Positions 1 through 12,090 of a DNA stretch of 64,000 nucleotides are shown here, in pieces. A model generated the notes under the pieces. It had not been told where the DNA came from. It ran no database searches and saw nothing but the letters and a program-made list of their open reading frames with translations. The translations under genes and the position numbers were made by a program. Positions within the stretch are counted from its first letter, which is position 1. The number at the start of each line of letters is the position of its first letter. This stretch comes from Chimonanthus salicifolius (taxonomy: Eukaryota; Streptophyta; Magnoliopsida; Laurales; Calycanthaceae). Location: assembly GCA_013350335.1 (NCBI GenBank), contig CM023536.1:9320207-9384206 (forward strand). The letters run 5' to 3'.

Positions 1-2270
1 AATATCATGGATCTTATTTTTAAAAATTGGTTAACATTTTGATACATGAAAAATACAAACAGCCTAGCACTTAGAAAGTAGAAACAATTGAAAAGAGATT
101 CCAACTTTTAAATGGTTAAAAATGTTTTTTTTTCTTTGAATTTATATTCAACTTTTGTAGATGTCACTTTTTTAATGATGAAGGTGTCTAGACTTGTTAG
201 AGTACTCCATTAATCTTTGAGGCATTGTACAAACTTATCCACACACACCTCTTAATTCTATAGGAGTGACGGCTCTTTAGAATAGAGTAAAAATTGAATT
301 CAGGACTCTCTAAGCCTAAATTAGTCAAACCTGAGACTAACCCAGAATATATTTTTAGGGCTCGAGTAATTTGAATTTTGAAGCCCGAAATAAATACACA
401 GGCTTCTCGGAGCTCAAGTTTCTTTAGGCCTAAAATGTATTTTTCTTATTTTACAAAATAAAAGTTATATGCTACCAAAATTTGATATTTATATAAAATA
501 TCCATAAAAGAAAATTAGATTAATAATGTAGTTCAAATTTAGACTTTGAAGCCAAACATTGGCTTTCATGTATCTATCTAACGCGAATTCTAATTTAAAT
601 ATGATATTTTGAGCTTAAAAATGACTGGAGCTGTGTCAACCCAAACCTAAAATTTTCAGGTTTTTTCTTACAGGCTTGAGTTAGGTCTGATCCAAGTTAC
701 ACCCACCCACCAAAAAATCAACTACAATTGATATTTATATTGTACTGTGTTTATAAATTTACATCTTAATTTTTTTTTCCTTATTTTATCTATCTTTTGA
801 TGAATTTTATATATATATTTTTTCTGGAAGTAAATCACAATAGTTGAATGAATAAATGGTTGAGATTTATTATCTCCACAGCGTTTTTTTTTTTATATTT
901 TTTGTTGAAAAAATCCAAAAAAATTACAAAAAATGAAGATAATTATGTACTTATTGAATATGTAATTTTTTTTATATAAAATGTCGGATATTTATATCTT
1001 CTAATATAATTTAGAAGTTACGATATCGTGATATTAAATAATTAGTAATGAAACGGTGAAAATTACAAAAAAAAAATAGATAAATGAGGAAAATTGTAGA
1101 AATAATTTCATAATTGATTTACTTAGCTAATGAGTGTTATTTTAAGTTATGAATTATAGAAACAAATAGAAAAAATGGATTATTTTAAGTAATTTCATAT
1201 TTTTTCATTTTTTTTAAAATAGCCCGACTGATATTAGTAAATCTTGGCCAATATCAGGACCAAGATCTCAGTGATATCGGTCGAGATTTCATATTCTCAA
1301 CTTCTTTTAGTTTATCTGATTTTATGTTTATCAAAGAACAAATTCCCCTATTCTTACAACTTTTTTATTTTTATAAAAATAATTATTTTAATAATTTGAG
1401 TATATAATTGTAGGAAATAATTTCGAAGTTTCGGTATTTTGTTAACAATTTTGGTCATGAGAAAATAAATTTCCATCTCTTTGTCCCGTCAATGAACAAT
1501 GGGCCAAAAAATTTTTTCTCAAACTTTTGATTCCCAGAGTTGACTTTCTGCACCGAAAATTTTAGTACATTGTCTATGGCCAGAAAAATGTTGGAGAAAA
1601 TAATTCTCATTAGCTGAAATTTTTAACCAAGTTCAAAAGTTTGGAAATTATTCCCTAAAATCATATACTCAAAAATTTTAAATAATTATTTCATAAAAAT
1701 TTAAAATAAAAAAGAGAAAAAAACTATAAAAAATAGGAAAATTGATCTTTGATAAATATAAAATTAGATATTAAAAAATTAAGAATATGGGTTTCAATGT
1801 TGTAGAGAGAAAGGATGAGTCATTTCTACGAGACGAGAGTGACTAAGATCACCGATGTCGCGATGGAGACGAGGATTGCCGTGAGGCGGAGGAATTGGGA
1901 GAAAGCAAGAGAGAGGAATGGCCATTAAAAGAGAAACATAAACGATTTTCAATTTTCAAATAAAAAATACCTTCCGGTGTACCTATCAGTAAAAAGTATG
2001 ATGTAAATTTTAAAACCTATATTAAAATAATCATGTATTAGGATGTCAAAAAATCTTAAATTTATTAATTGAATTAAAATGATTTTAGTGGGCGTCATTT
2101 TCTCGATCGATACTGTACATATCAGCCAGAGAAACAAAAATTCGGCTGAGATGGACCCAGCCTATATCTCGGCCAATATTTGCCCATATCCAATGAATAT
2201 TGGCCTAGATATCGACATAAATATCAGCCAATATTTATATTTTTTATTTTTTTAATCAAAATATGCAAGT
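1..2270. other. AT-rich intergenic DNA with degenerate repeat remnants
   Basis: No coding region could be supported here. The stretch is AT-rich with many homopolymer runs. Positions 1215-1300 and 2100-2260 hold degenerate ATCGG/CGGCCAATAT motifs. The piece at about 2147-2260 matches 57242-57330 (CCCATAT...GAATATTGGCCTAGATATCG...), so it is a fragment of a dispersed repeat related to the ATCGGCC-type MITEs at 53.8 and 62.2 kb. Around 300-720 there is a diverged segment with direct and inverted CTTGAG/AACCCAA motifs that looks like an old non-autonomous element. Confidence 0.5.
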
Positions 2271-2283
2271 AGCATATAAATAC

Positions 2284-2425
2284 TATATTAATGGACCGTC
2301 TCAGGAAGTGGGAGATTATATGTTCGAGCTCCCATAGTCTAATCTTGGTATGCCTTAGTGGTAGTGGGCTCATCTGTATGGATTTTAATAGAATTGTATC
2401 TGAGTTTCCCACACGTAAAAAATAT
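2284..2425 (+). mobile_element. SINE-like (tRNA-derived) fragment
   Basis: A segment with a polymerase III B-box-like motif (GTTCGAGCTCC at about 2322) is followed by a TGGTATGCCTTAGTGGTAGTGGG-type body and an A-rich 3' end. A diverged relative lies at 4873-4990 with the same order of words (CTCAGGAAG.GGGAGAT, then CTTGGTGTGGCTTAAG.GTAG.GGG, then a TTTTCTACACG tail). The two copies indicate a dispersed repeat. The tRNA origin is an inference from the B-box-like word; no clear A box or target duplication was seen. Confidence 0.4.
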
Positions 2426-2499
2426 ATTATACCAATGAAAAAATACAACAAGAAAATTATTAATAAAATAATAAAAGAATAATATGTTGGTTAAACAAA

Positions 2500-4130
2500 A
2501 AAAAAAAAGAATGAGGTAAAGATTCATACGCACCTTGATGTAAAGTTTTCCGTGATCATCTTGCTGAGAAAGTTCTTTAGAGGATAAACCAATGCAGAAG
2601 CCATCCGACTCAGAGTCCTATGGATTCTCTTCCTATCAAAAATTACATATTGCCATTCATAATAAATAAATAAATAAATAATTATATTCTTGGGTGAAAA
2701 TAATAGATAGGCCATTCAATAAAGTTATAATTTTTTTTATAATTACTAATTTACCTTTGAATTATCTACGCGATAATGGGTGGTCAGTGTCCTGATCAAT
2801 AGTCTAGTGCTACAGCTTTAGATAATCTAACTTTATTCTTGAGTGTCTATTAATTTCAAGAAACTCTTTTGTCTTTTGATTACTTAGACTCACTTGAGTC
2901 TTGTAAAAAAAAATTATGGAAAAGATTAAAAAAGGAAAGCTAAAAGAGATCTATTATTTCAAAAGGATTTAATATATTTTAAAGAAAAAGTGAAAAAAAA
3001 AAATACTCCCTCTACTTCTCTAATGGTATGTGCATCTTGCATTAGTTGAGTTATCTATTCTTTAAGCTTGGCGAGACCATTGCTTATACAAAAGAATTTG
3101 AGATCATTTCTATTTTTATAAAGAAATTATTTATTAAATTCTAAATTTGTGAATATTTCAGCTAAAATATTCTCATCAACTTGCACTGCTTTAATATGAC
3201 TCTGTTTTTTGCATTTTCTTAGTTGGTATGACTCAAATTTAATAGAAAAACTCTTTGCAGTTATGAGTTTACAAGTATAAAATGCCACTCTCTTAGGCTG
3301 CGTTTGGATAAGAGATATCGGGGGATAATGAGAGTACTCTCATTACCCCTCTTTGGTAATTCATGGAGGAGAGTTAAAAATCCTCCTCAACTTTTAAAAA
3401 CTCTTTTAAAAAGACGGGTTTTCATTTTACCCATTAGTCGCATTTTTTATAGAGAAGAATCAGAAGATTCAATAAGGAAAAGAAGAATATTTTTCAGATT
3501 TGGCAAGAGAAATTTTCACTCATTTTCATTAAAAATAAGGACTTCGAGGCAAAGAACAAGAACCCCATACTTTCATGGCTCAATAGGACATTAGATTTTA
3601 AAGTACATGTCAATTGATATAGATGACACTCGAATATAATTTTTCTTTCTCTACATAGTTAATTTTCAATAATAAATTGGCAAACACATTCTTCGAAGAA
3701 AAAGACAAAGAAAAATATTTAAGAAGTTGTTACTAAAGGAAATTCTTAACACCGTTGTCTTTTTATATTTTTGTATTTCTTTAATGGTCAACTTCTCCAA
3801 TACAAGATTGTAAATTGATTCTTTCCTTTCTTAAGAGTCCTGTTTTTATATATTGGGATTTATAGGTTAAAAGTCATTTTGCTCAATTTCTATTATGATT
3901 ATAAATTCATTTTTAGTTTAATGGTCATATTTTTCTTGGGGCTGCCGCGAACGAGTTTTATATTAGAATTGTAGAGGGAGATCTAAAGGTTTATAAAATA
4001 CTTGAGTTACTCTATCTAAAAGACCAATTTTTTGGACTGAAAGCTCAATTCTTAACAATTCTCACTCTTGTATGTGAGAGATCGTGGGATCAAACCCTCC
4101 CTCTCTCTCACCATCAATACAAAAAAGGTC
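2500..4130. other. AT-rich intergenic DNA, no gene recognised
   Basis: Short open frames here have no recognisable protein similarity and no exon-like structure. At 3297 a GCTGCGTTTGGATAAGAG word resembles MITE termini (compare 33081), but no matching opposite end was found, so no element is called at this site. Confidence 0.4.
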
Positions 4131-4135
4131 ACTTC

Positions 4136-4260
4136 TCATAGTTTCTATCCGGCGTATGCGGATAGGGAAGTTTATACATATATATACTTGAAGAATTAGT
4201 CAAATAGCTAGATCAGGTGGGATGTCTAAATATCTTAATCTTAAAAAAAAAAAAAAAAAC
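4136..4260 (+). mobile_element. SINE 3' region fragment with poly(A)
   Basis: The sequence TATAGGGAAG..TATACATATATATAC..GAAGAATTAGTCAAATAG...AGGTGGGATGTCTAA ends in a run of A at 4242-4258. It matches the body of the SINE at 51205-51343 (TATAGGGAAGTGTGCATATGCACCGAAGGATTAGTCAGATAAAGT...). It is therefore a diverged copy of the same short retroposon. The 5' end and target duplication were not resolved. Confidence 0.4.
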
Positions 4261-4872
4261 GGAAAGAAAATTTTAGCAAAAATTAAATGTGAAGAAGAAA
4301 GAAAGAAGGACAAATGCCAATGATTATGAACTTGAATGAGTTAGAACAAACCAATGATGTTGAAGATCCAACAGAGGAAGGGAATGCAATGGTGTGGAAG
4401 CTCTTTCAATCGGCCCAAAGAAGATGAGATTTAATGATGACAGACTTCAGTTCCTTCTCTTTTTTCTTTTTTCAGGTTCAGTTCCTTCCTTTTTGGAGGA
4501 GTCTCTCATACAAGTAACCATTAATCGAAGAAGATGGGAGTCAGTTCCGCTGCTTTATATTCGATTGCGTATTTGATTTCTCCACTTCCAAGGTCCAACC
4601 ACCGAAATTTGGGTTAAATTTAAATCTCATTGTCATTTAATTAAAAGTTGGCAAATTAAATTTAAATCTCAATTGACTTTAAAATAAATGTCCTCTGACG
4701 AGGCACATGCAATTTTGATTAGAGGGGCTGTGGTTTCAATGCTTTTGTCAGCAATGTTGTAGAAAATGAAGCTTTATAAGATGAAAGAACTCGAAAATGA
4801 TTAAAATTGGGTTAAAGATCACTAGATTCATAATAAAATCGATTCTAAGTTCGATGTAATTTAACTAGTAAT

Positions 4873-5010
4873 TTTCCATCTCAGGAAGCGGGAGATGTCA
4901 GGTTTAAAATCTTATGGTCTTACTTGGTGTGGCTTAAGCGTAGCGGGTAACGCTCAGGAAGATTTACGCTGGGGTTTTCATAATTTTCTACACGATTTTT
5001 TTTTTTTTAA
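4873..5010 (+). mobile_element. SINE-like fragment, relative of 2284-2425
   Basis: It shares word order with 2284-2425, from CTCAGGAAGCGGGAGATGTCAGG through the GTGTGGCTTAAGCGTAG core to TTTTCTACACG followed by a T-rich/A-rich tail. It is diverged, with no target duplication identified. It is called from its similarity to the other copy, not from an intact promoter. Confidence 0.35.
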
Positions 5011-5261
5011 AGTTAGGTAATATTATCTACACCGACGTTTTATTTTTATGTGTATCGATTTCAAATTTATATTTTATAATTCCCATTCTATCCTTATACC
5101 TAGTTTTTGTCTTTCCTATATTCTCTTTTTTCCATGCTTGTCATTTTCCCATCTCCCTTTTTGCCCCCATTCAGAACTAACACGCAAAGGTCATATATTT
5201 CATATGGCTGATACAACCTAATATAAGATTTTTGAGTTTATTTTTATTAATGAGTTGCTGG

Positions 5262-6634
5262 ATATCGATTTTAATAAAAAATTATTAGGAAAAGTTAGAT
5301 ATACACTGGCACGAGCTAATATGTATTTAAAGCCCATATTAATTATAAAAATATTTACTAAACATTAAATAATTAAAAATGTTTCAAACTTATAACATTT
5401 TCAAATTCTAAAATTTAGGGCAATTTACATAATCAGACATAGCACCACACGGCCATTACTGACTTCATAAATTTACTTCCTCATTCGAATATGTCTTTTC
5501 TTTTTTACTTTTGAAATAAAATTAGTAGGTAGGTATTTAAAATCAAAATAAAAGTCAGTCACAAAATCTATTTTACTTCTAATTTTACGGCTCTTTCTCG
5601 ATTTCTCCTTGTCTTAATTTAAAGTGATCATTAAATGAATATTGATTATTTGTTTATTAAATGTTTATGATTTATTTTCATTTTAGTAAAGAAATAATAA
5701 AAAATTATTAGAAAGAAGTTCTTTCAAAGAACAAAAAATAAAAAAGAAATTTTGGCCAATATTTCCACAGGAAAAAAAAATCATTTGATATTTCAAAATG
5801 TTTATGTTTCGGCCCTTGCCCAAGTAGATAATTTCAACAATTTTTTATTCCAGCTGAAATTTGTATTGTGCTTGTTATGATTTTTTTTTTTTTTTGGTAA
5901 ATATCACATTTTGTTGAAAAATTAACGAAATAAAAATTGACTGAAATATTAGTTGATATTTATAAAATTTTATTTTTCTTTTCTCTGACAAATTATCTGG
6001 CCTAAGAAATAGGCTAAAATGGTCGAATTTCACAAAAATATTCAAAATGGATGATGTTTTAGCCAAAAATCTTAGTCTTGCTAAAGATTGATAGATAGAA
6101 AATAATAATAATAATTAATTGTCATTTATATGAATGTACATTGTAAGAGTTTACTATTGACAATTATAACCATGATACACGTCTTATTTAACGGCTAAGA
6201 TTAAAGTTTTAAAATTTGACTGAAACATAAAATTAGAGGATATGATATATACAAAATGTTGTCAATATTTTTTGTAACTTAGGTCCAATATTCAGCCAGT
6301 TTTTGTAGTTATCGATTTTTTATTTTGTTTCTGACTTTTATTTTGATTTTAAATATCAATCTACTAATTTTATTACAAAAATAAAAAGAAAAATAGCATA
6401 TTCGAATGAGGAAGTAAATTTATGAAGTCAGTGTAGCCGTGTCGGGTTATGCTCATTAAGTAAATTGCTGTAAATTTTAGGATTTGAAAATAGTATAAGT
6501 TTGAGACATTTTTAATTATTTATTTTTTAATAAATATTTTTTTAATTAATATGGTTGTTAAATACATATTAGCTCGTGGTAGTGTGTATCTAACTTTTCT
6601 AATGAATTTTTATTAAAATCAATCTCTTACATTT
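5262..6634. mobile_element. Non-autonomous DNA element with ~300 bp terminal inverted repeats
   Basis: The left arm (about 5262-5580) and right arm (about 6300-6634) are reverse complements over roughly 300 bp. Words such as GGCACGAGCTAATATGTATTTAA, AATTAAAAATGT.TCAAACTTATA and CTTCATAAATTTACTTCCTCATTCGAATATG recur inverted. The middle (about 5590-6300) is AT-rich with no transposase. Long inverted arms without coding capacity fit a Mutator-like or other TIR derivative. No convincing target-site duplication was found, so the superfamily is open. Confidence 0.65.
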
Positions 6635-6639
6635 TCAGC

Positions 6640-8370
6640 AAACCATCTATTCTAACACGGGCAAAATCGGTTAGGAGACATGAGATAAAGTGAAATTCAC
6701 ATTTTATCTCTACAGGTGTATCGTTAATACACCATTGCATGTATATGTTCTACATATCGATACACTGATATTTGATGAGAATTATAATGATAAGAGTAAA
6801 ATAAAAATTTCAGCCATTCCGTGTTTCTTAACAATGTCAACCGTTAGGATTGACGTCCTTTCAGCAATTCTTTAACAAAAATAAATCATAAATCTTATAT
6901 TAGAGTTCATAGGCTATACGAAAATATAAGGCTTTTGCGTGTCAGCACTGAATGCGAGCAAGGAGCAAGGAAGTACACAAAAACGAGAAGCATGGGAAAA
7001 TGAGAAAGATAGGAAAGAAAAAAACTAGGCAAAAGTCTAGAACGGGAATTATAAAAAATAAATTTGAAGCCTGTGCATATAAAAAAAGAAAATACAGTCA
7101 ATGCACTATAATATAATATTCTATAAAGTTATAATCGGTCTAAAATAATATTGACAACTAGTCCCAACCTCAGATTCATATAAAATGTAATAAATCTTTC
7201 TAATTCAGTACTTAATGCATTCATAATAAAAAATATACTACCCTAATCATTTTGTAAAGTAATACTTCATACTTTTACAATACAAAATTACTGCAAAAGT
7301 AACTAACGACTTCACAAAATATATCATCTAAACTCCAAAAAAGTAATCTGAAATAGATTTATAGATAAACTTCCTCATTCTTTGGACGGTGTAAGCACTG
7401 TTTCTAGAAAGAGAAGTTGAAAGGACATTTTAATGATATGTGAGAATTTTAAGGAGATTTGTAGAAAGGAATACCAATAGACCCTCTAATTTAATAACCT
7501 CTATTAAGTAATATATGTACTATAGTCCCAAACATATTACATTATAGAGGTTTTACTGTACTCGTGTAGATAATAATATATAAAATTTTGTCTTCATTTT
7601 ACCAATTCTAGTTTTATTAGGTGGATCATAAATATTAATGATGTATGAAATATAATTTTTTATAGACTAAAATCAAAAGAATAGTATATTTAAATGAGGA
7701 TAAAATCATATTTAATCTTTATTTACATATTTATCTAGACATTTAACTCATTCCCGGTATTAGCTAAAGTGTGCTCAATAATAGCCAATACAACTTACCA
7801 TAACAAGGACTTGCTTATAATTTTTTTTAAATATTAAAGATGAAATTACAAAATTATTAAAAATATAAAGATAAGTATCTACATGCAAATTACCTTTTTC
7901 TACCCTTTTTAATAGTAGTAATAAATCTCAAGAACACATGGACCAAATGTGGCCATACAACCTCCTTCCTAATGAGTCCAAAAACAAACAATATAGTTAT
8001 GAGACACTCAACCTGCATTTATTTAAAAAATAAAGGGAATTATAAATACAGGAAGCACAATTATTTACACAAAAAGACACAATAAATTTATGTGGTTTAC
8101 TTTTTGTGTCTATATACATAGAAAGATGAAAGTGATTTTACTATTTTCGAGAATAAAAAAAATTACAATCCTCTCTTTCATGCGCCCCTCTTAATGCAGA
8201 TGAATCTTCATAAACTTAGACGTCTCTTAAACCTAAAATACATATGCTATCATATCAAAAACTATAGAAAATTGAGATATAGTCTGCAATATAATCTAGA
8301 TTACCATAAAATACAAGAGATCAATACAAAAATCCGGGACTAATTATTATTGACTTCTTGTTCTTTCTTA
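6640..8370. other. AT-rich intergenic DNA, no gene recognised
   Basis: Nothing coding can be supported. Around 7470-7560 a TCTAATTT...CTATTAAGTAATATA...TTATAGAGGTTTTACTGTA segment hints at a small inverted-repeat element, but its ends could not be fixed. Confidence 0.35.
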
Positions 8371-8373
8371 GCT

Positions 8374-9034
8374 CCTCACATGTCACTTTTGTGTAATCAA
8401 ACACGCGAATTAATGGATTTTCCACTTTACCCTTCACCCCTGTCGTACGGATAACTTAAAAAATGAATTACCAGCGAGCCGATCACTCCAAAACGACAAG
8501 CCATTCTGGTTCGTTAATCAACTGTGGGTTTTTCCCGCGTTTGGCTTTGGTTTTCAAACGAGGTCGTTTCTCTACTGATTTGTACAAACTAGGTATCAAA
8601 ATTCATTTACTTTGAATTTTATGAACTTCGGGATTGATTTTAAGTGAAAAGAGTATAGTTTTGGACTTAAAAGATCGTACCCAAAGAATTTAAGAAAAAT
8701 GATATTCCCTCTTAATTTTTGAAGTCCAAAACTATACATTTTTTCACTTAAAATCAGAGAGTTCATAAAATATAGAGTAATGAATTTTGATATTTTATTT
8801 GTAGAAATTAGTTAAGAAATGACCTCTTTTGAAAACTCGAATCAAACGCGGGAAAAAATCTAAAGTTGATGAACGAACAAGAACGGCTCGCCGTTTTGGA
8901 GTGATCACCTCACCTGGAAGTGCCCCGATTTTTTTTTATATATTTTTTTAAATTATCCGTACAACAAGGTGAAGGGTTAAGTGGAAAATCCACTCATTTC
9001 TATGTTTGATTATACAAAAATCTCGTGTGAGGAT
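8374..9034. mobile_element. Fold-back / MITE-like inverted repeat, ~660 bp
   Basis: The stretch is almost entirely two inverted arms meeting near 8705. Left-arm words (GTAATCAAACACGCGAATTAATGG, GGATTTTCCACTTTACCCTTCACC, GTACGGATAA, GATCACTCCAAAACG, CCAAAACTATAC) reappear as reverse complements up to 9034. It has no open reading frame of note. The transcript would form a long hairpin. Superfamily is not assigned because the flanking duplication is unclear. Confidence 0.65.
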
Positions 9035-9600
9035 CGCTACCTTCTTTAAATATAATGTTTTAGTCATTCTTTAAAAAAAAAAAAGGTAAAATATTACTAA
9101 ATAGCAAAAATAGAATGTATTTAGTAAACTATACATCATTTATATGCTTTACAATAGAATTCACCTATGATGAACCTAAACCTTCATGCACCTACCATTT
9201 TAATGAATTGTATTTATGACTGACGTAGGACAGTAGCCCACTTCTAGTATTTAGCATTTTAGTAATTATTTTTATTTTTTTTAGTCGGTCCTTTTGATGG
9301 ACCATGAATCTGTGTCCCAGTGGTATTACCAATCGATGGAGTGTCGGCATGGACACTTTCGTCGTTGTCAGGTACTGTTGCTCTTCCTTCCAGGTGCAAC
9401 AAGCGCCCGTCTTCCTCTTTCCCTTCTTTCATCTACACCTATTTCCCTAATCTAACACTACCCATCCGCCCTTCATTATTTCCAGCCACAACCTGTTCAA
9501 AAATCCCAACAATCCCCATTCTCAAAACCTTTACCATCTCCATCTTCACTTTTTCTTTCTCCATCCTTCCCATCTGCCAATAACTACACCTTATTCAAGA
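9035..9600. other. Intergenic DNA, no gene recognised
   Basis: An 87-codon open frame at 9320-9583 is rich in Ser/Pro/Thr/Phe, as expected of translated pyrimidine-rich DNA. It has no recognisable domain and is not called as a gene. Confidence 0.3.
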
Positions 9601-9604
9601 CAAG

Positions 9605-10660
9605 TCTCATACGTCATTTCCCAATTCACGTTGGTCATTAAAGACAAGGCTCACACGTCATTTCCTAATTCACAGTAGTCCATCACTTTCGTTGATACTC
9701 CCACCCAATGTTATTAAGCCCGGCTCGACCCGTGGTTGAACCGAGTCAACCATGCCCGTCAACTTAAAGGATCGGGTGGATTTAAAATCCGTCTGGGTTT
9801 AAAACCCATAAAAACCCTCTCCAACTCGTGGTTTGATCCGGTTTTTAATATTAACCTGCGACCCGACCCATAAAGAAACCCGAGTTACAAAAAAAAAAGA
9901 AAACTTATGAAATGGAAGTATGGAACGACTGATAGATGGGAGTGATGGGACATGACTCTGATGGAAGTCAAATCCCATAGAAGAACGGCAACCAGCCATC
10001 TTCCTTTTCAAACTCCCTTTTGCTTCCTTTCAAACTCCAAATTCAAAATTTCAAATTGCAGAACATGATTTTGGTTGATATTATATTTTTTATTTTTTAT
10101 TTTTTTAAAAGGCCTACTTTTTCTATTTTTTTAATTCAAAAAATATAAAAAACGGTCGAGATTTAAAAAAAAATAAACGAAAGAAAATAATAATGATATT
10201 AGAACATGAATTTTGGATTATTAAAGTATTTACAGTTGTGTTTGTTAGAGTAAGTATTTATTTTTATGAAATATAATCTTAGTTAATAATTTAATATTAT
10301 TTAAAATATTATAATAATTGCACGGGTTTGACCGGGTTTGACTATGGTTCAACCCGGTTGAATCTTATTTAACCAAACCTTCCTAAAAGACGGGTCGCCC
10401 CACGGGTCGAGTTTTAAAACATTGCTCCCACCCAAAGTCCCACGTTGGTGTGGACTAAGGTGGTAGGAGCTTTATACATGAGATAAGCCCTTTTCCATCA
10501 CAACGTCTTTTGGGCTCGGTGAGGTGGGTCACAGCTCAAAACAAAGTGATGCGGGTTCAGGTAGGATTCAAATCCTTTTGAACTTGACAAAGCGGATCAG
10601 AGTCCAAAACAAAACCATGCAAACCCACGTGGAATCTAAAGCAGACAATATAGTAATCAC
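9605..10660 (+). repeat. Dispersed repeat related to the 18.8 and 20.3 kb LTR-like sequence, split by a hAT-type element
   Basis: Outside the hAT-type insertion (9706-10424), this segment reads TTCCCAATTCACGTTGGTCATTAAAGACAA...CCATCACTTTC.TTGATACTCCCACCCAAAGTCCCACGTTGGTGTGGACTA...GGTAGGAGCTTTATA...AAGCCC.TTTCCATCACAACGTCTTTTGGGC. The same order of words occurs at 18779-19030 and 20322-20580. At 20373-20774 this sequence behaves as an LTR followed by a primer-binding site. The 9.6 kb copy also has an internal ~43 bp duplication (CACGTCATTTCC.AATTCAC). Its right end abuts the phosphate transporter pseudogene. Confidence 0.55.
9706..10424. mobile_element. hAT-type non-autonomous element (family A, copy 1)
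   Basis: The left end CAATGTTATTAAGCCCGGCTCGACCCG and the right end ...CGGGTCGAGTTTTAAAACATTG are imperfect inverted repeats. The 8-bp sequence CTCCCACC flanks both sides (9698-9705 and 10425-10432). An 8-bp duplication with CA..TG-type ends fits the hAT superfamily. The interior has GGGTTTGAC/CAACCCGGTT motifs and AT-rich filler with no transposase. A second copy with its own 8-bp duplication is at 37740-38992. Confidence 0.75.
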
Positions 10661-10664
10661 ATCA

Positions 10665-12021
10665 CTTGATAAGGGTACCCATTATCAGCCTTCAACTTGT
10701 CCTGTTTCTGCACTGCATATAAAAACCCAGATGACCCAACCATTGCACCTGCCTTCCCTGTAGCCACTGAGATACCATGGCAAGTAGACCGCAGCCTGGC
10801 AGGGAAGATCTCTGAATGAATGTGGTGCTATTGGGCCCAAAATTGGCAAAGAAGAAGGTAAGTGCATACATGATAACAAACCCAATCCGAATCTCTTGTC
10901 ATGAAGAAGAATCCCTCACTTGAATTGTAAACCGATCAACACGATCAATGAGGAAAACAGTGAACCAGTAGCCCGGTCCAGTACTGCAGAGTGCAATGAG
11001 GGTTTGAGCCCTCCCAATCCGGAACACCTCTTCAATCGCATTCATCGTCTCTGCGGGGGATCCACCCAATTACGCTGAAGATATCCTTTTGGAAGAGGTT
11101 TTGGCTGTAGAAGGCAATGTCAAGGAGGAACCAAGTGGAAGTGGTACCGAGCAAATGCAGACCATGCCGGTGCAAGAACTCCCTTGAGAAGAGCCCAAAT
11201 GAGTTCTTCTCCTGCACAATATGCTCAAGCTTTTCTTGTTCTGGTTGAAGATCCACCTGTAGAACCTTAGACATATCTACTGCTGCCTGCTTTGATTTCT
11301 TTGCAACCAGAGCCGTGTAACGGGCAGTTTCTGGCATCTTCATCCGCCAGTAGTATGTCAATGTACTAGGCAATGCTCCGAACATGAGAATTACCCGCCA
11401 GACAGTCAGCCTCTGGAATGGTCAAACCAAGGGCATCCACAGAGTAAGGATGTGCTTTCAATTTGCTGTTGAAGGCAGATGAAACAATAATTGCAACTAT
11501 CCCACTAGCTAAAGTACCGAAGCCCTGCATTGCAAAGACGGCAGCAATGAAAGCACCCAGAGTTTTTTGTTTGGCATACTCGGACATGATCGTAGCAGAA
11601 AGCGGGTAATCCCCACCAATGCCAAACCCAAGCTAGAAGCGGAAAAACTAAAGAGTTGCAATGACACCCTTGGGGCTATGTCCAAAGGAGAGACCGGAGG
11701 CAATGGAGCAGATAACCATGATGACGAGGGTCATTCCGTAGACCTGCTTTCGGCCCATCTTGTCACTGAGCCAGCCGAAGAAGAGCTGACCAACAAGATT
11801 ACCACAGAAAGCGACACCATTGACAGCAGCAGAGACACTGGGTGGCAGGGTACCAGGCTTTTTGGAACCGTCAACATGGTAGTAGATACGGCCGAGGAGC
11901 TTAGTGACAAGGGAAATACAGAAGAGATCATAAGCATCAGTGAAGAAGCCCAAGCCAGCAATTACCACTGCGTCTTTGCAACATCTATCGCGTTCAAAAC
12001 CTGGAGCTGCTCCCTGCCCAT
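10665..12021 (-). pseudogene. PHT1-type high-affinity phosphate transporter pseudogene
   Basis: The start codon at 12021-12019 begins [19 protein letters not shown], as in plant PHT1 proteins (proton/phosphate symporters of the major facilitator superfamily, plasma membrane). A small deletion and frameshift follow at about 11967. The frame resumes with [34 protein letters not shown] and then the PHT1 signature GGDYPLSAT with MSEYA at about 11580-11605. Two in-frame TAG codons stand just before that signature, where the family has Cys/Trp. Further frameshifts occur near 11405 and 11055, and a deletion near 10890 removes transmembrane sequence. The tail resembling GPNSTTF...[10 protein letters not shown] is shifted and ends where a repeat begins (about 10665). 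Intact PHT1 proteins are about 520-540 aa. The family call is firm; the exact paralogue is not assigned. Confidence 0.93.
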
Positions 12022-12090
12022 GATTCTTTCTCTTTTTCTCTTTCCTGGAAGATGATCAATATCAGATCAAGTATAGGGCAAATATTGTCT

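Noticed and set aside
11567..12055. 162-codon plus-strand frame over the phosphate transporter
   Set aside because: It is antisense to well-conserved PHT1 coding sequence and has no similarity of its own.
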